64,000 bases of DNA. Origin: an uncultured Lachnospiraceae bacterium. Its GTDB lineage: Bacteria; Bacillota; Clostridia; Lachnospirales; Lachnospiraceae. The stretch is taken from the NCBI GenBank assembly GCA_900548905.1, contig URMK01000011.1:62001-126000 (forward strand), given 5' to 3'. Below the pieces are notes generated by a model. That model made no database searches. It was not told the origin of the DNA and saw nothing but the letters and a program-made list of their open reading frames with translations. The position numbers and the translations under genes are program-made. This document shows positions 53,824 through 61,727 of the stretch, in pieces. How positions within the stretch are numbered: position 1 is the first letter of the stretch; the number at the start of each line of letters is the position of its first letter.

Positions 53824-54267
53824 CTACATTTCCTCTCTTCTCTCTTCTACGATTAGTTTTACTCCGCTGATGGCCCGGATTATAACGACGGTTCCCTTGG
53901 GGATCTTTATCCCGTCCATCACGCATCTTGCCGTCCATTCCTGTCCGTTGACGCTTACCGAACCTGTGGCCGGGAGATTGTCAATTTCTTCCGTAACCAC
54001 TGCCTGTCGGCCTATCAGGCTTTCCGCATTAGTCCGGATCCGGTCTTTGTTAAAATACTTCATGGCAATCGGCCTGGTAAACAGCAGCAATACCACCGAT
54101 ACGATAAGAAACAGCGTAATCTGCACATACAGCGGTGCATTAAATGCCGCCGCTATGATTGCGACGAAAGCGCCGCCTGCAAACCAGATAGTGGTAAGCC
54201 CCATGGTAGCAATTTCCACGGCCACCAGAATTATCAGCAGAATCAGCCAGAATACGACCTGGTTCAT
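53824..54267 (-). CDS. NfeD-family membrane protein
   Basis: 147 residues. Three to four N-terminal membrane segments (VVFWLILLIILVAVEIAT; VAIIAAAFNA; LFLIVSVVLLLFTRPI) and a C-terminal OB-fold (SLIGRQAVVTEEIDNL...GSVSVNGQEWTARC). Short NfeD1b type without the protease domain. Co-transcribed with the SPFH partner. Confidence 0.93.
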   Translation of the reverse strand: MNQVVFWLILLIILVAVEIATMGLTTIWFAGGAFVAIIAAAFNAPLYVQITLFLIVSVVLLLFTRPIAMKYFNKDRIRTNAESLIGRQAVVTEEIDNLPATGSVSVNGQEWTARCVMDGIKIPKGTVVIIRAISGVKLIVEERREEM

Positions 54268-54342
54268 ACATAGCCCTCCTTTTCGGCAAGTGTAAGCATG
54301 CTCCTTTCCGTAAGGGAAAGGATACGCTTAACGCTTTCCTCC

Positions 54343-54372
54343 ATAATACTATAATGACAAAAGATATTCAAT
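54343..54372 (-). promoter_or_regulatory. Promoter of NfeD-SPFH
   Basis: TTGAAT (54367-54372), 18 nt, TATTAT (54343-54348), about 75 nt before the NfeD start. Confidence 0.55.
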
Positions 54373-54403
54373 CTTTTTACGGCAGGGAAATTTTAATATT
54401 TTG

Positions 54404-54430
54404 AAAAGGAGCCGTAAAATACGGCCCCTC
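54404..54430 (-). terminator. Terminator after the first SleB-like gene
   Basis: GGGGCCGTA pairs with TACGGCTCC around TTT, followed by TTTT on the minus strand, 33 nt after the stop. Confidence 0.85.
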
Positions 54431-54462
54431 ACCACATTACTTTTTCGGATTTTATTTCGTTT

Positions 54463-55695
54463 TTACCAGAAAACATGGTTTCCTATCACGATCCCGTCCC
54501 GGCTTCCCGCCCGGCGGAAATGGGTGGCATTCCCTACATTGGTCACACCGCTGAGGGCTTCATTTGCCGCCTGCAGGCAGCTGCTCTTGATATTCCCGCC
54601 GGATAAAAGCGAGGCCACTTTTCCGGATCCTGCGGGACCGAACTGTCCGGACGCATAGATGACGCCGGATACCGTGCCGGGATAGGATCCGCTCCTCACC
54701 CGGTTAAGCACCACCGCTCCCACCGCAAGCTGGCCCTCGTAGCTCTCTCCTCCGGCCTCACATTGAATCAGTGCTGCAAGAAGCTGGGCATCGCTGGTGC
54801 CGGCAGGTACCGCGCCGGCATTCTCTTTTTTCGTCTCCCCGCCGGAGGCTGTTGTCATTGACCGGCCTCCCTTGGATGCCGCCGTACTTGCGGCAAGAAT
54901 CTGTGTCTCCGCCGCTTCCCTTGCGGCAATTTCCTCCAGGGTCTCACCGCTGTCCACTTCAAAATCCACGGTAACATAGTCGGCGGAAATATAGCCGGTA
55001 CGTCCTTCATAATCAATAGCGGCCCATTCGTCGCCAAGATGGATACCGTCACTGTATTCAAGTTCGCTTTCCCCCACTACTTCAAAGCTCTCTCCTTTAG
55101 CCGCCAGGGCATACACCCCCGCATCCGCCGCAGGCTCCTTCCGGATACGCAGGGTATCCCCGGTTACGGTAGCCATTGTCCTGCCCACCTGTCTGGCTTC
55201 CTTAACGGCGTCTTCTTCAAAAAGAAGATATTCATCCTTGGCCCAGCCTACCAGCCCGCCGGACTCCAGCCTGGTCCAGCCGTCTTTTCTTTCCAGAATC
55301 GTACCGCCGCAGTCCGCGTACAGATACCCGATCCTTTCCGACTCCTCGTCCGGCTCCTCCCTGACATTCAGCGTATAGGTCACATTGGTCATAACCAGTC
55401 CTGTATCTTCTTCCGGCTCTTTCCTGGTCTCCTTCGCCGGCTTCCTGCCCACACTTACGGACAAGGCGGCTTCGCCAGCAAAGCCGTTTTCCAAAACAGC
55501 CTGTTCCACAACCGCTGTATCGTCTTCTTCAGGAACCGTATCCTCGTCGAGGATAGCTGCCACACCTGCTCCCGGATTCTCCCCGTTCCCCGGCTGCGCC
55601 ATCACTTCCGTCCCGGAAGCAAAAGCAAATACCGCAAAGAGCAGCCATGCCCTGAGAAAAGGAAAATGAATCCTCTGTTTTGTTTGCTCTTTCAT
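54463..55695 (-). CDS. Secreted SH3/SleB-type cell-wall hydrolase (copy 1)
   Basis: 410 residues from the ATG at 55695 (CAGGGG 7 nt upstream; the frame extends 17 codons further without an SD). Signal peptide FPFLRAWLLFAVFAFASG. Two bacterial SH3 domains (YTLNVREEPDEESERIGYL; DTLRIRKEPAADAGVYAL) bind the wall, followed by a Thr/Ser/Ala linker and a C-terminal hydrolase_2/SleB domain (LLAALIQCEAGGESYEGQLAVGAVVLNRV; NVGNATHFRRAG; IGNHVFW) with the lytic Glu in QCEAGGE. Remodels peptidoglycan outside the membrane. Monocistronic and paralogous to the next gene upstream. Confidence 0.9.
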   Translation of the reverse strand: MKEQTKQRIHFPFLRAWLLFAVFAFASGTEVMAQPGNGENPGAGVAAILDEDTVPEEDDTAVVEQAVLENGFAGEAALSVSVGRKPAKETRKEPEEDTGLVMTNVTYTLNVREEPDEESERIGYLYADCGGTILERKDGWTRLESGGLVGWAKDEYLLFEEDAVKEARQVGRTMATVTGDTLRIRKEPAADAGVYALAAKGESFEVVGESELEYSDGIHLGDEWAAIDYEGRTGYISADYVTVDFEVDSGETLEEIAAREAAETQILAASTAASKGGRSMTTASGGETKKENAGAVPAGTSDAQLLAALIQCEAGGESYEGQLAVGAVVLNRVRSGSYPGTVSGVIYASGQFGPAGSGKVASLLSGGNIKSSCLQAANEALSGVTNVGNATHFRRAGSRDGIVIGNHVFW

Positions 55696-55832
55696 AGTAT
55701 AACCCCTGTCAGGTGCTTTCACACCTTCTCTCATAGAATCTCCCATAACAGCTCACACAAGCCTGAACCGTTATAACCTCCCGCATATCCCGTTACAAAA
55801 CCGAAGCCATCCTGCTTCCATTATTTGTATAT

Positions 55833-55870
55833 ATTACAGACATGTTAACAATTGTTGCAAATTTTGTCAA
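55833..55870 (-). promoter_or_regulatory. Promoter of SleB copy 1 with TGTTAAC/TGTAA direct repeat
   Basis: Perfect TTGACA (55865-55870), 17 nt, TAACAT (55842-55847). The -10 lies inside TGTTAA-N6-TGTAAT (55833-55850), a motif also found near the promoter of copy 2. The 140-nt leader to 55695 has a small hairpin (AGGTG/CACCT) just before the SD; I could not match it to a known riboswitch. Confidence 0.65.
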
Positions 55871-55997
55871 GATTTGTTAAAAAATACTGTAAAATCCGTA
55901 TTATGGATCGTAAGCGGTTACCCTATTTCCGGCTGTTGTTAATCCGTTTTCCTTCCCTCGTTTCCTCTTTGCAGGCGGCCGGAAAACAAAAAGCCAT

Positions 55998-56034
55998 CAA
56001 AAAACGGCGGGACTGTTTATACAATCCTGCCGTT
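55998..56034 (-). terminator. Terminator after SleB copy 2
   Basis: AACGGCAGGATTGT pairs with ACAGTCCCGCCGTT (one mismatch, one G-U), loop ATAA, followed by TTTT on the minus strand. The adjoining 55871-55997 and 56035-56131 show no gene. Confidence 0.85.
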
Positions 56035-56131
56035 CATTCTCTTCCGATGTATGGTTAATAACTTTTCAGCGGCAGGCGGTTTTAAATAGATTTTTGCCTG
56101 CAACTGTGAAGGTACCGGACAGTTACTATGC

Positions 56132-57289
56132 TTAATAGAAAACATGGTTGCCGATAATCTGGCCGCTTCTTCCGTTTGCCCTTCTGAAATAAAGCTTATC
56201 GCCTACCGGGGCAGAACCTGCTATAGCTTCCACAGCCGCCTGCCTGCAGGAAGGACTGATATTTCCGGTTGACAGTGTTCTGGAAAGTGTCCCGTTCCTT
56301 ACCGGGCTGAACTGTCCGGCGGCATAGATCACATCCGGAATGCTGCCGGGATGGCCGGCTGCTTCCACACGGTTCATCACCACATTTCCTACAGCCACCT
56401 GGCCCACATAGGATTCCCCGCCCGCTTCACACTGAATCAGCGCGGCAAGAAGCTCCACATCCTGGGAGGTAACTCCGGCCTGGGCTATCACTGCCTGCTG
56501 GGCCGCCTGTACAGCGGCTGCCTGGGCTTCTTCCGCCGCCTTCCTGGCGGCTTCTTCCGCGGCTCTCTGGGCTTCTTCTGCCGCTTTCTGTGCGGCTTCT
56601 TCCGCCGCTTTCCGGGCTTGTGCCGCCGCTTTCTGCGCCGCTTCTTCCGCCGCTTTCTGGGCTTGTGCCGCCGCTTTCTGCGCCGCTTCTTCCGCCGCTT
56701 TCTGGGCTTCCGCCGCTGCTTTCTGCGCGGCTGCGGCGGCCTTTCCAGCCGTTTCCTGTGCGGCTTTCTGTTCCTCAGCCGTCTTTCTCAGGGTATCTTC
56801 CTCTGCCTTTTTTGTGGCTTCTGCCGTCTGTTGTCCGGCAGCCGTCTGTGATTCTTCCGGCATTTTTGCAGCGGACTCATCTGCCGCGTTCTGCTTTTCT
56901 CCGGAAACCTCTTGCTTCTCTTCCGTCTGTTCTATCTGCTCTTCCGTATTGCCCGCAGCTTCTGTCGCCTCCGGGCTGTCCGGCACGATATCTTGCGTTG
57001 TATCACTGCCGTTTGTCAGGTGTTCACTCTCCACCCAGCCGGTAATCCCACCGACCTGTACCTTCGTCCAGTCCTCTTCGTGTCCCAGTACAACTGCCTG
57101 TGTACCGGAAAGCGTAATCAGTACCGGAGAGGTCTCATCAGCTTCTGCATGGACATCTGCCACACTGGCACTTTCAACCAGCATAACACCATTTGCCATA
57201 GCGGTTGTTCCGCATGCGGAGCTGAGCACCATAATACCTGTCAGCCATCCGGCAGCATGCTTGCACAACCTTCTGCCATTTGTGTTCAT
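56132..57289 (-). CDS. Secreted SH3/coiled-coil/SleB-type cell-wall hydrolase (copy 2)
   Basis: 385 residues. Signal peptide (HAAGWLTGIMVLSSACGTTAMA), one SH3 domain (VADVHAEADETSPVLITL...WTKVQVGGITGWVESEHL), a long Ala/Lys/Glu-rich helical region (about 140-270) built of a 15-residue repeat, and a C-terminal SleB domain with QCEAGGESYVGQVAVG and GNHVFY. Same end domain as copy 1 but a very different stalk, probably a rigid spacer through the wall. GGAGG precedes the ATG. Confidence 0.9.
   Translation of the reverse strand: MNTNGRRLCKHAAGWLTGIMVLSSACGTTAMANGVMLVESASVADVHAEADETSPVLITLSGTQAVVLGHEEDWTKVQVGGITGWVESEHLTNGSDTTQDIVPDSPEATEAAGNTEEQIEQTEEKQEVSGEKQNAADESAAKMPEESQTAAGQQTAEATKKAEEDTLRKTAEEQKAAQETAGKAAAAAQKAAAEAQKAAEEAAQKAAAQAQKAAEEAAQKAAAQARKAAEEAAQKAAEEAQRAAEEAARKAAEEAQAAAVQAAQQAVIAQAGVTSQDVELLAALIQCEAGGESYVGQVAVGNVVMNRVEAAGHPGSIPDVIYAAGQFSPVRNGTLSRTLSTGNISPSCRQAAVEAIAGSAPVGDKLYFRRANGRSGQIIGNHVFY
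56505..56745 (-). repeat. 45-nt tandem repeats coding the Ala-rich stalk
   Basis: Degenerate tandem copies of a 45-nt unit encode AQKAAEEAAQKAAAQ and variants. At least two neighbouring copies are nearly identical at the DNA level, so slippage or recombination can change stalk length. Confidence 0.8.
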
Positions 57290-57342
57290 AAATAACCTCC
57301 GTTTTTATTGTCCCCCGGGTCAGTGGGAACATTTTCACAATT

Positions 57343-57404
57343 GTTACAAACTTGTTAACAAATGTTACGTTTGATATCATACCAACATTATTCCCATTTG
57401 TCAA
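57343..57404 (-). promoter_or_regulatory. Promoter of SleB copy 2 with TGTTAAC/TGTAA direct repeat
   Basis: Perfect TTGACA (57399-57404), 17 nt, TATGAT (57376-57381). TGTTAA-N6-TGTAAC (57343-57360) lies just after the start of transcription. The shared motif is close to, but one base wider than, the WalR box (TGTWAH-N5-TGTWAH). The remaining gap up to 57560 is very AT-rich without a gene. Confidence 0.7.
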
Positions 57405-57560
57405 CCCCTTGATACAACAGGCTAAAAACAAGGATTTTCGACCTTTTTTTATCTTTTATACACTATTATAAAATTTATTTTTTATTTTATTACGTTCATT
57501 TTTTACATTGTATCGCTATAATTTTTACATTATTTTCATTTTTCCTTAATTTTTAACAGC

Positions 57561-57608
57561 AAAAAAGTTGCTGCCTCGTATTTATTTCTACGCAAGGAGC
57601 AACTTTTC
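57561..57608 (-). terminator. Terminator after the RNA methyltransferase gene
   Basis: AAAAGTTGCT pairs with AGCAACTTTT, with an interrupted inner stem, followed by a T-run on the minus strand, about 50 nt after the stop. It closes the ktrB-ktrA-methyltransferase unit. Confidence 0.88.
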
Positions 57609-57660
57609 TTAAGAAATTATTTAGATAATTATATAATTGTTACAAATATTACATATTATT

Positions 57661-58455
57661 TTATCTTTTTCCACCGTCTGTCATAATCCGCCTCTGTCTG
57701 GCAGCTTCATACATCAGAATTCCTGATGCCATGGCGGCATTGAGGGATTCCACTTTTCCGGCCATGGGTATTTTTATGTAGGTTCCCGCCAAAGCCGCAG
57801 TTTCTTCCCGGAGGCCGTTTCCTTCGTTTCCTATCAGGAAAGCGCTTCCTTTGCAGTAATCCTCCTGGTCATACCACCGTTCCCCTTTCAGATGCGCGGC
57901 AAAAACCCGTATCTCTTTTTTATGCAATACCGAAATAATATCGGCAAGGGAGGGTACGTACACAAACGGTACCCGGTAGATGCTCCCCATGGTGGAACGT
58001 ATGGTTTTGGGGTTATAAATATCAGCGGTTTCCCGGCTCATAATCACTCCATCCACCCCTGCCCCCTCACCGGTGCGCAGGATAGTCCCCAGATTCCCCG
58101 GGTCCTGGATATCCTCCAGAAGCATGAGAAGGGGATTCTTCCCCTGCAGAAGGCTTTCCGGCGTGCAGGACTTTTGTCTCATAACACAGAGGATTCCCTG
58201 GGGTGCGGCGGTATCACACATCTTCCGGAACACCTCCTCCGATACCTGCTCCACCGGCAGGCGGCTCAGCTTTTGATCACAGGAAGGATTGCGGAAGCCT
58301 TCTGCCGTATATACCTCTTCGATATCCCCGTCCGGCGCTTCCAGGAACATTTTCACGCCCTCCACCACATATTTGCCCTCCTGTCTGCGCTCCTTAGCTT
58401 TCTGGTTCAGCGCAGCCACTTTTTTGATACGGGTATTGGATGCCGATGTAATCAT
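57661..58455 (-). CDS. TrmH/SpoU-family RNA 2'-O-methyltransferase
   Basis: 264 residues. N-terminal substrate-binding part (NTRIKKVAALNQKAKERRQEGKYVVEGVKMF) and SPOUT knot domain with LLEDIQDPGNLGTILRTGEGAG, STMGSIYRVPFVYV, FLIGNEGNGL and SLNAAMASGILMYEAARQR. Methylates rRNA or tRNA; the exact site cannot be told. 12 nt after ktrA, same strand. Confidence 0.93.
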   Translation of the reverse strand: MITSASNTRIKKVAALNQKAKERRQEGKYVVEGVKMFLEAPDGDIEEVYTAEGFRNPSCDQKLSRLPVEQVSEEVFRKMCDTAAPQGILCVMRQKSCTPESLLQGKNPLLMLLEDIQDPGNLGTILRTGEGAGVDGVIMSRETADIYNPKTIRSTMGSIYRVPFVYVPSLADIISVLHKKEIRVFAAHLKGERWYDQEDYCKGSAFLIGNEGNGLREETAALAGTYIKIPMAGKVESLNAAMASGILMYEAARQRRIMTDGGKR

Positions 58456-58467
58456 TTCCTTCTCCTT

Positions 58468-59121
58468 TTACAACTGTTTGGACAGCTTCTTGGCTGTTTC
58501 ATGGGAAGCAAGAACGATGAGGTGCTCCCCTTCCTCTATATAATCATCCGCAGAGGGCATAATCTGGGACTCGTACCCCTCCCGCTTAATGCCGATTATG
58601 GTTACCCGGAAACGGGCCGCTATATTGGATTCCCGTATGGTTTTCCCCACCCATTCCTTCATGGGGCTAATTTCATAAATCCCATAATGGGAAGAAATCT
58701 CGATATAATCAAATACGTTATCCATGCTGTATTTTGCGGCACAGCGTTCCGCAATATCCTTCTCGGGATAAATGACTTCATCCGCGCCGTTGCGCAGAAG
58801 GAATTTTGCCTGGATATCCCTTGTGGCCTTGCTGACCACATGCTTTCCGCCCATTTCCTTCACCAGGCTGGTGATCTCAAGGCTGCTCTGGAAATTGGTT
58901 CCGATACATACGAATATCACGTCGAAATTCCCAATTCCAAGGCTGCGCAGCACCTCCGGGTTGGTACAGTCCCCGATTTTGGAACTGGTGGCATAAGGCA
59001 CCAGGCCCTCCAGTTTTTTCTCATCCACATCAATGATCATCACATCGTTATCCAGATCAAGAAGATTGGAAGCCAGGTGCTGCCCAAAGCGTCCCAGGCC
59101 GATTACAAGCATAGATTTCAT
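58468..59121 (-). CDS. ktrA: Potassium uptake regulatory subunit (KtrA/TrkA)
   Basis: 217 residues. RCK_N domain with GLGRFGQHLASNL and D39-like acidic end of strand 2 (MIIDVDEKK), and an RCK_C domain (YEISPMKEWVGKTIRES; VTIIGIKREG; GEHLIVLASHE). Cytoplasmic ring that gates the KtrB channel upon ATP or NAD binding; RCK_C is often the c-di-AMP site. 42 nt after ktrB. Confidence 0.93.
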   Translation of the reverse strand: MKSMLVIGLGRFGQHLASNLLDLDNDVMIIDVDEKKLEGLVPYATSSKIGDCTNPEVLRSLGIGNFDVIFVCIGTNFQSSLEITSLVKEMGGKHVVSKATRDIQAKFLLRNGADEVIYPEKDIAERCAAKYSMDNVFDYIEISSHYGIYEISPMKEWVGKTIRESNIAARFRVTIIGIKREGYESQIMPSADDYIEEGEHLIVLASHETAKKLSKQL

Positions 59122-59163
59122 GGTTCGTATAAACCTCCTTCGTATTATCCCGGGGGGGAAACC

Positions 59164-60507
59164 TTATCCCACCACTATTTTTTCCACCGGTTGTTTAACC
59201 GGCGGTTCCGGTTTACTCCTGGCAAATACCAGTGTAAAGGTAAGGCTTCCCAGCCTGCCGCAGTACATCAGCAAAATAATCACAATCCGGGATACCGGAA
59301 CAAGCTCCCTTGTGACGCCCGTTGTCATACCCACGGTACCGATGGCGGAAAAAACCTCAAAAAGGGTATCTGTAAGCCCCAGGGGCTGTACAGCCATGAT
59401 GATCAGGGCGGCCATTACGGCAAGTCCCAGATCGATGGTGACTATGGCACTGGCCTTTTTCACCGCATCCTCCTCCAGCCGGCGTCTGAGGATATTGACC
59501 CCGTGCGTGCCCCGGATCATAGCTATGGTAGAAAGCACCATAACCACAGCCGTGGTCACCTTAACGCCGCCTGCGGTGGAACCCGGACTGCCGCCGATGA
59601 ACATCAGTACCATGGTGAGGAATTTGCTGGACTCCTTCAATGCTGCGGTATCCACACTGTTAAAGCCTGCCGTCCTGGGGGTGACCGAACTGAAAAGAGC
59701 GCCCAGTATCTGTTCTTTTCCGCTCATTCCCGCAAGCACATTATCCCTCTCCAGCAGGTAAAAAAGGAAAGCGCCCCCGAAAATCAGCACGGAAGTGGTT
59801 ATCAGCACAATTTTACTGTGCAGAAGATATTTTTTGAAATGCAGCCCGTTCCGCTGGATGTCATCCCAGACGAGGAAGCCGGTTCCTCCGGCAATGATAA
59901 GAGCCATGATAGTGAGGTTCACCAGGATATCCCCTTCATAGGCCACCAGGGAGCTGTAAGCTCCGTTGATTCCCATCAGATCAAAGCCCGCATTGCAGAA
60001 CGCGGAAACCGCATGGAAAATACCCATATAGCAGCCTTTTACCAGGCCGAATTGGGGAACAAAACGCAGGGACAAAAGCAATGCCCCGGTCATTTCAAAG
60101 GCAAAGGTGCCCATGACAATTTTCCGTACCAGCCTCACCACGCCTGCCAGTTCCATGGTACTCACACTTTCATGGATGGCGGTCCTTTCCTTGAGACCGA
60201 TTTTCTTTTTCATTACCACCGCAATATAACTGCCGATGGTGATAAAACCAAGTCCTCCAATCTGGATTAACGTCAGGATGACCAGCTGTCCGAAAAGGCT
60301 CCAGTTCTGGTAAGTGTCGGCTACCACCAGCCCCGTTACGCAGGTGGCTGAGGTGGCGGTGAAAAGCGCATCCAGGAAAGGCATGGCTTCCCTGCTTCTT
60401 GTGGCAAAAGGCAGGCTGAGGAGCAGCGCGCCGATTACTATTATTAGTGCAAAGCCAAGGGCCAGCATTCTGGTATAAGGCATTTTTTGTTTCTTTTTAG
60501 TAAGCAT
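59164..60507 (-). CDS. ktrB: Potassium uptake membrane subunit (KtrB/TrkH)
   Basis: 447 residues with the four pore-loop repeats of the TrkH/KtrB family: TATSATCVTGLVVADT, AVSAFCNAGFDLMG, SSVTPRTAGFNSVD and SAIGTVGMTTGVT, each with the selectivity Gly. About ten membrane segments. Cotranscribed with the RCK subunit. The 104-nt space before it contains a GGCG..CGCC hairpin but no riboswitch I could recognise. Confidence 0.94.
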   Translation of the reverse strand: MLTKKKQKMPYTRMLALGFALIIVIGALLLSLPFATRSREAMPFLDALFTATSATCVTGLVVADTYQNWSLFGQLVILTLIQIGGLGFITIGSYIAVVMKKKIGLKERTAIHESVSTMELAGVVRLVRKIVMGTFAFEMTGALLLSLRFVPQFGLVKGCYMGIFHAVSAFCNAGFDLMGINGAYSSLVAYEGDILVNLTIMALIIAGGTGFLVWDDIQRNGLHFKKYLLHSKIVLITTSVLIFGGAFLFYLLERDNVLAGMSGKEQILGALFSSVTPRTAGFNSVDTAALKESSKFLTMVLMFIGGSPGSTAGGVKVTTAVVMVLSTIAMIRGTHGVNILRRRLEEDAVKKASAIVTIDLGLAVMAALIIMAVQPLGLTDTLFEVFSAIGTVGMTTGVTRELVPVSRIVIILLMYCGRLGSLTFTLVFARSKPEPPVKQPVEKIVVG

Positions 60508-60610
60508 AAGATTCCTCTGACAAACAGGAAGGCGCCGGTTCCCACCGAACGCCTTTATTTTTTGGGAAATCCCCGTCCTGCGGGGTATCCGTTATGTTGA
60601 TGCCGCCCGC

Positions 60611-61585
60611 TTATAATGCAAGCAGCTTGCTGATTTTGTATTCATATTCCGGTATATCCTTCTGCATCGCCAGGGCTTCCTCAATGTCAAAATCCCGGAA
60701 CTCGCCGTGGCGGTAGCCTACCACCCGGTTTGTCTTTCCTTCGCAAAGGATATCCGCCGCAAGGCAGCCCATAATGGAGGCGTAATACCGATCCTTACAG
60801 GTAGGGCTTCCGCCCCTCTGCATATATCCCAGTATCGTCGCCCTGGTTTCCACACCGGTGGCGGCTTCGATTCTTCTCGCCATGGAGGTGGAATGGCCGA
60901 TTCCTTCGGCATTGATGATCAGATGATGGGTCTTGCCCCGTTTTCTGTTGTTGATAATATTGTTAATGATATTCTGTTCATTAAAGTCGTATTTTTCGGG
61001 AAGCAGGATATCCTCCGCACCGTTGGCAACGCCGCACCACAGAGCGATATAGCCTGCATTCCTGCCCATAACCTCAATGATGCTGCACCGCTCATGGGAG
61101 GAAGAGGTATCCCTTACCTTATCGATAGCCTGCATGGCCGTATTCACAGCGGTATCAAAACCGATGGTATAATCGGTACATGCGATATCCAAATCGATGG
61201 TTCCGGGAAGGCCGATGGTATTGATTCCAAGGCGTGAGAGCGCCTGGGCACCCTGATAGGAACCGTCCCCTCCGATCACCACCAGGCCGTCAATTCCGTG
61301 CTTCCGGCAGATATCGGCACCCTTCTGCTGCCCGGCCTCGGTCTTGAATTCAAGACAGCGGGCCGTACCCAGTATGGTCCCGCCCCTCTGGATGATATCG
61401 GAAACACTGCGCGCCTGCATATCCACGATCTCTTCATTCAGCAGGCCCTGATAACCTCTTTTGATTCCCTTTACTGTAACGCCGTTGGTGATTGCCTTCC
61501 TGACAACGGCACGAATGGCGGCATTCATGCCCGGCGCATCACCGCCGCTCGTAAGTATTCCTATTGTCTTAATTGCCTTGGCCAT
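60611..61585 (-). CDS. pfkA: ATP-dependent 6-phosphofructokinase
   Basis: 324 residues. Commits fructose-6-P to glycolysis. ILTSGGDAPGMNAAIRAVVR, CRTEAR-region equivalent TARCLEFKTEAG, VVIGGDGSYQGA, the catalytic LPGTIDLDIACTDYTIGFDTA with Asp near 128, VMGRNAGYIAL and RATILGYMQRGGSPT. ATP-type GGDG rather than PPi-type signature. Own promoter at 61669-61697; dnaE lies directly upstream. Confidence 0.97.
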   Translation of the reverse strand: MAKAIKTIGILTSGGDAPGMNAAIRAVVRKAITNGVTVKGIKRGYQGLLNEEIVDMQARSVSDIIQRGGTILGTARCLEFKTEAGQQKGADICRKHGIDGLVVIGGDGSYQGAQALSRLGINTIGLPGTIDLDIACTDYTIGFDTAVNTAMQAIDKVRDTSSSHERCSIIEVMGRNAGYIALWCGVANGAEDILLPEKYDFNEQNIINNIINNRKRGKTHHLIINAEGIGHSTSMARRIEAATGVETRATILGYMQRGGSPTCKDRYYASIMGCLAADILCEGKTNRVVGYRHGEFRDFDIEEALAMQKDIPEYEYKISKLLAL

Positions 61586-61668
61586 GATTTATCCTCCAGT
61601 CTGCCGAATGCGGCATTCCAAGTGCTGTCCGGTGAAAATATCCCGTGATTACCTTAACTTTTGTTTTT

Positions 61669-61697
61669 ATTTTAATCGAAATCCGTACTGTTTTCAA
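61669..61697 (-). promoter_or_regulatory. Promoter of pfkA
   Basis: TTGAAA (61692-61697), 17 nt, TAAAAT (61669-61674), located just after the dnaE stop. Confidence 0.7.
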
Positions 61698-61727
61698 TCT
61701 TTTTCTTTGCCGGGCGGCACTGCAGGA

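Noticed and set aside
55696..55840. Possible c-di-AMP (ydaO) riboswitch before SleB copy 1
   Set aside because: The family is a frequent target of that riboswitch, but I could not align its conserved blocks with this 140-nt leader.
56480..56760. Regular repeats resembling a CRISPR array
   Set aside because: They are in-frame coding repeats without unique spacers.
57892..60270. Long plus-strand frame (792 codons) opposite the methyltransferase and ktrAB genes
   Set aside because: It is the complement of three well-supported genes, has no SD or promoter and its translation shows no family motif.
60508..60610. Possible c-di-AMP riboswitch before ktrB
   Set aside because: The gap is only about 100 nt and holds simple hairpins without the conserved riboswitch blocks.
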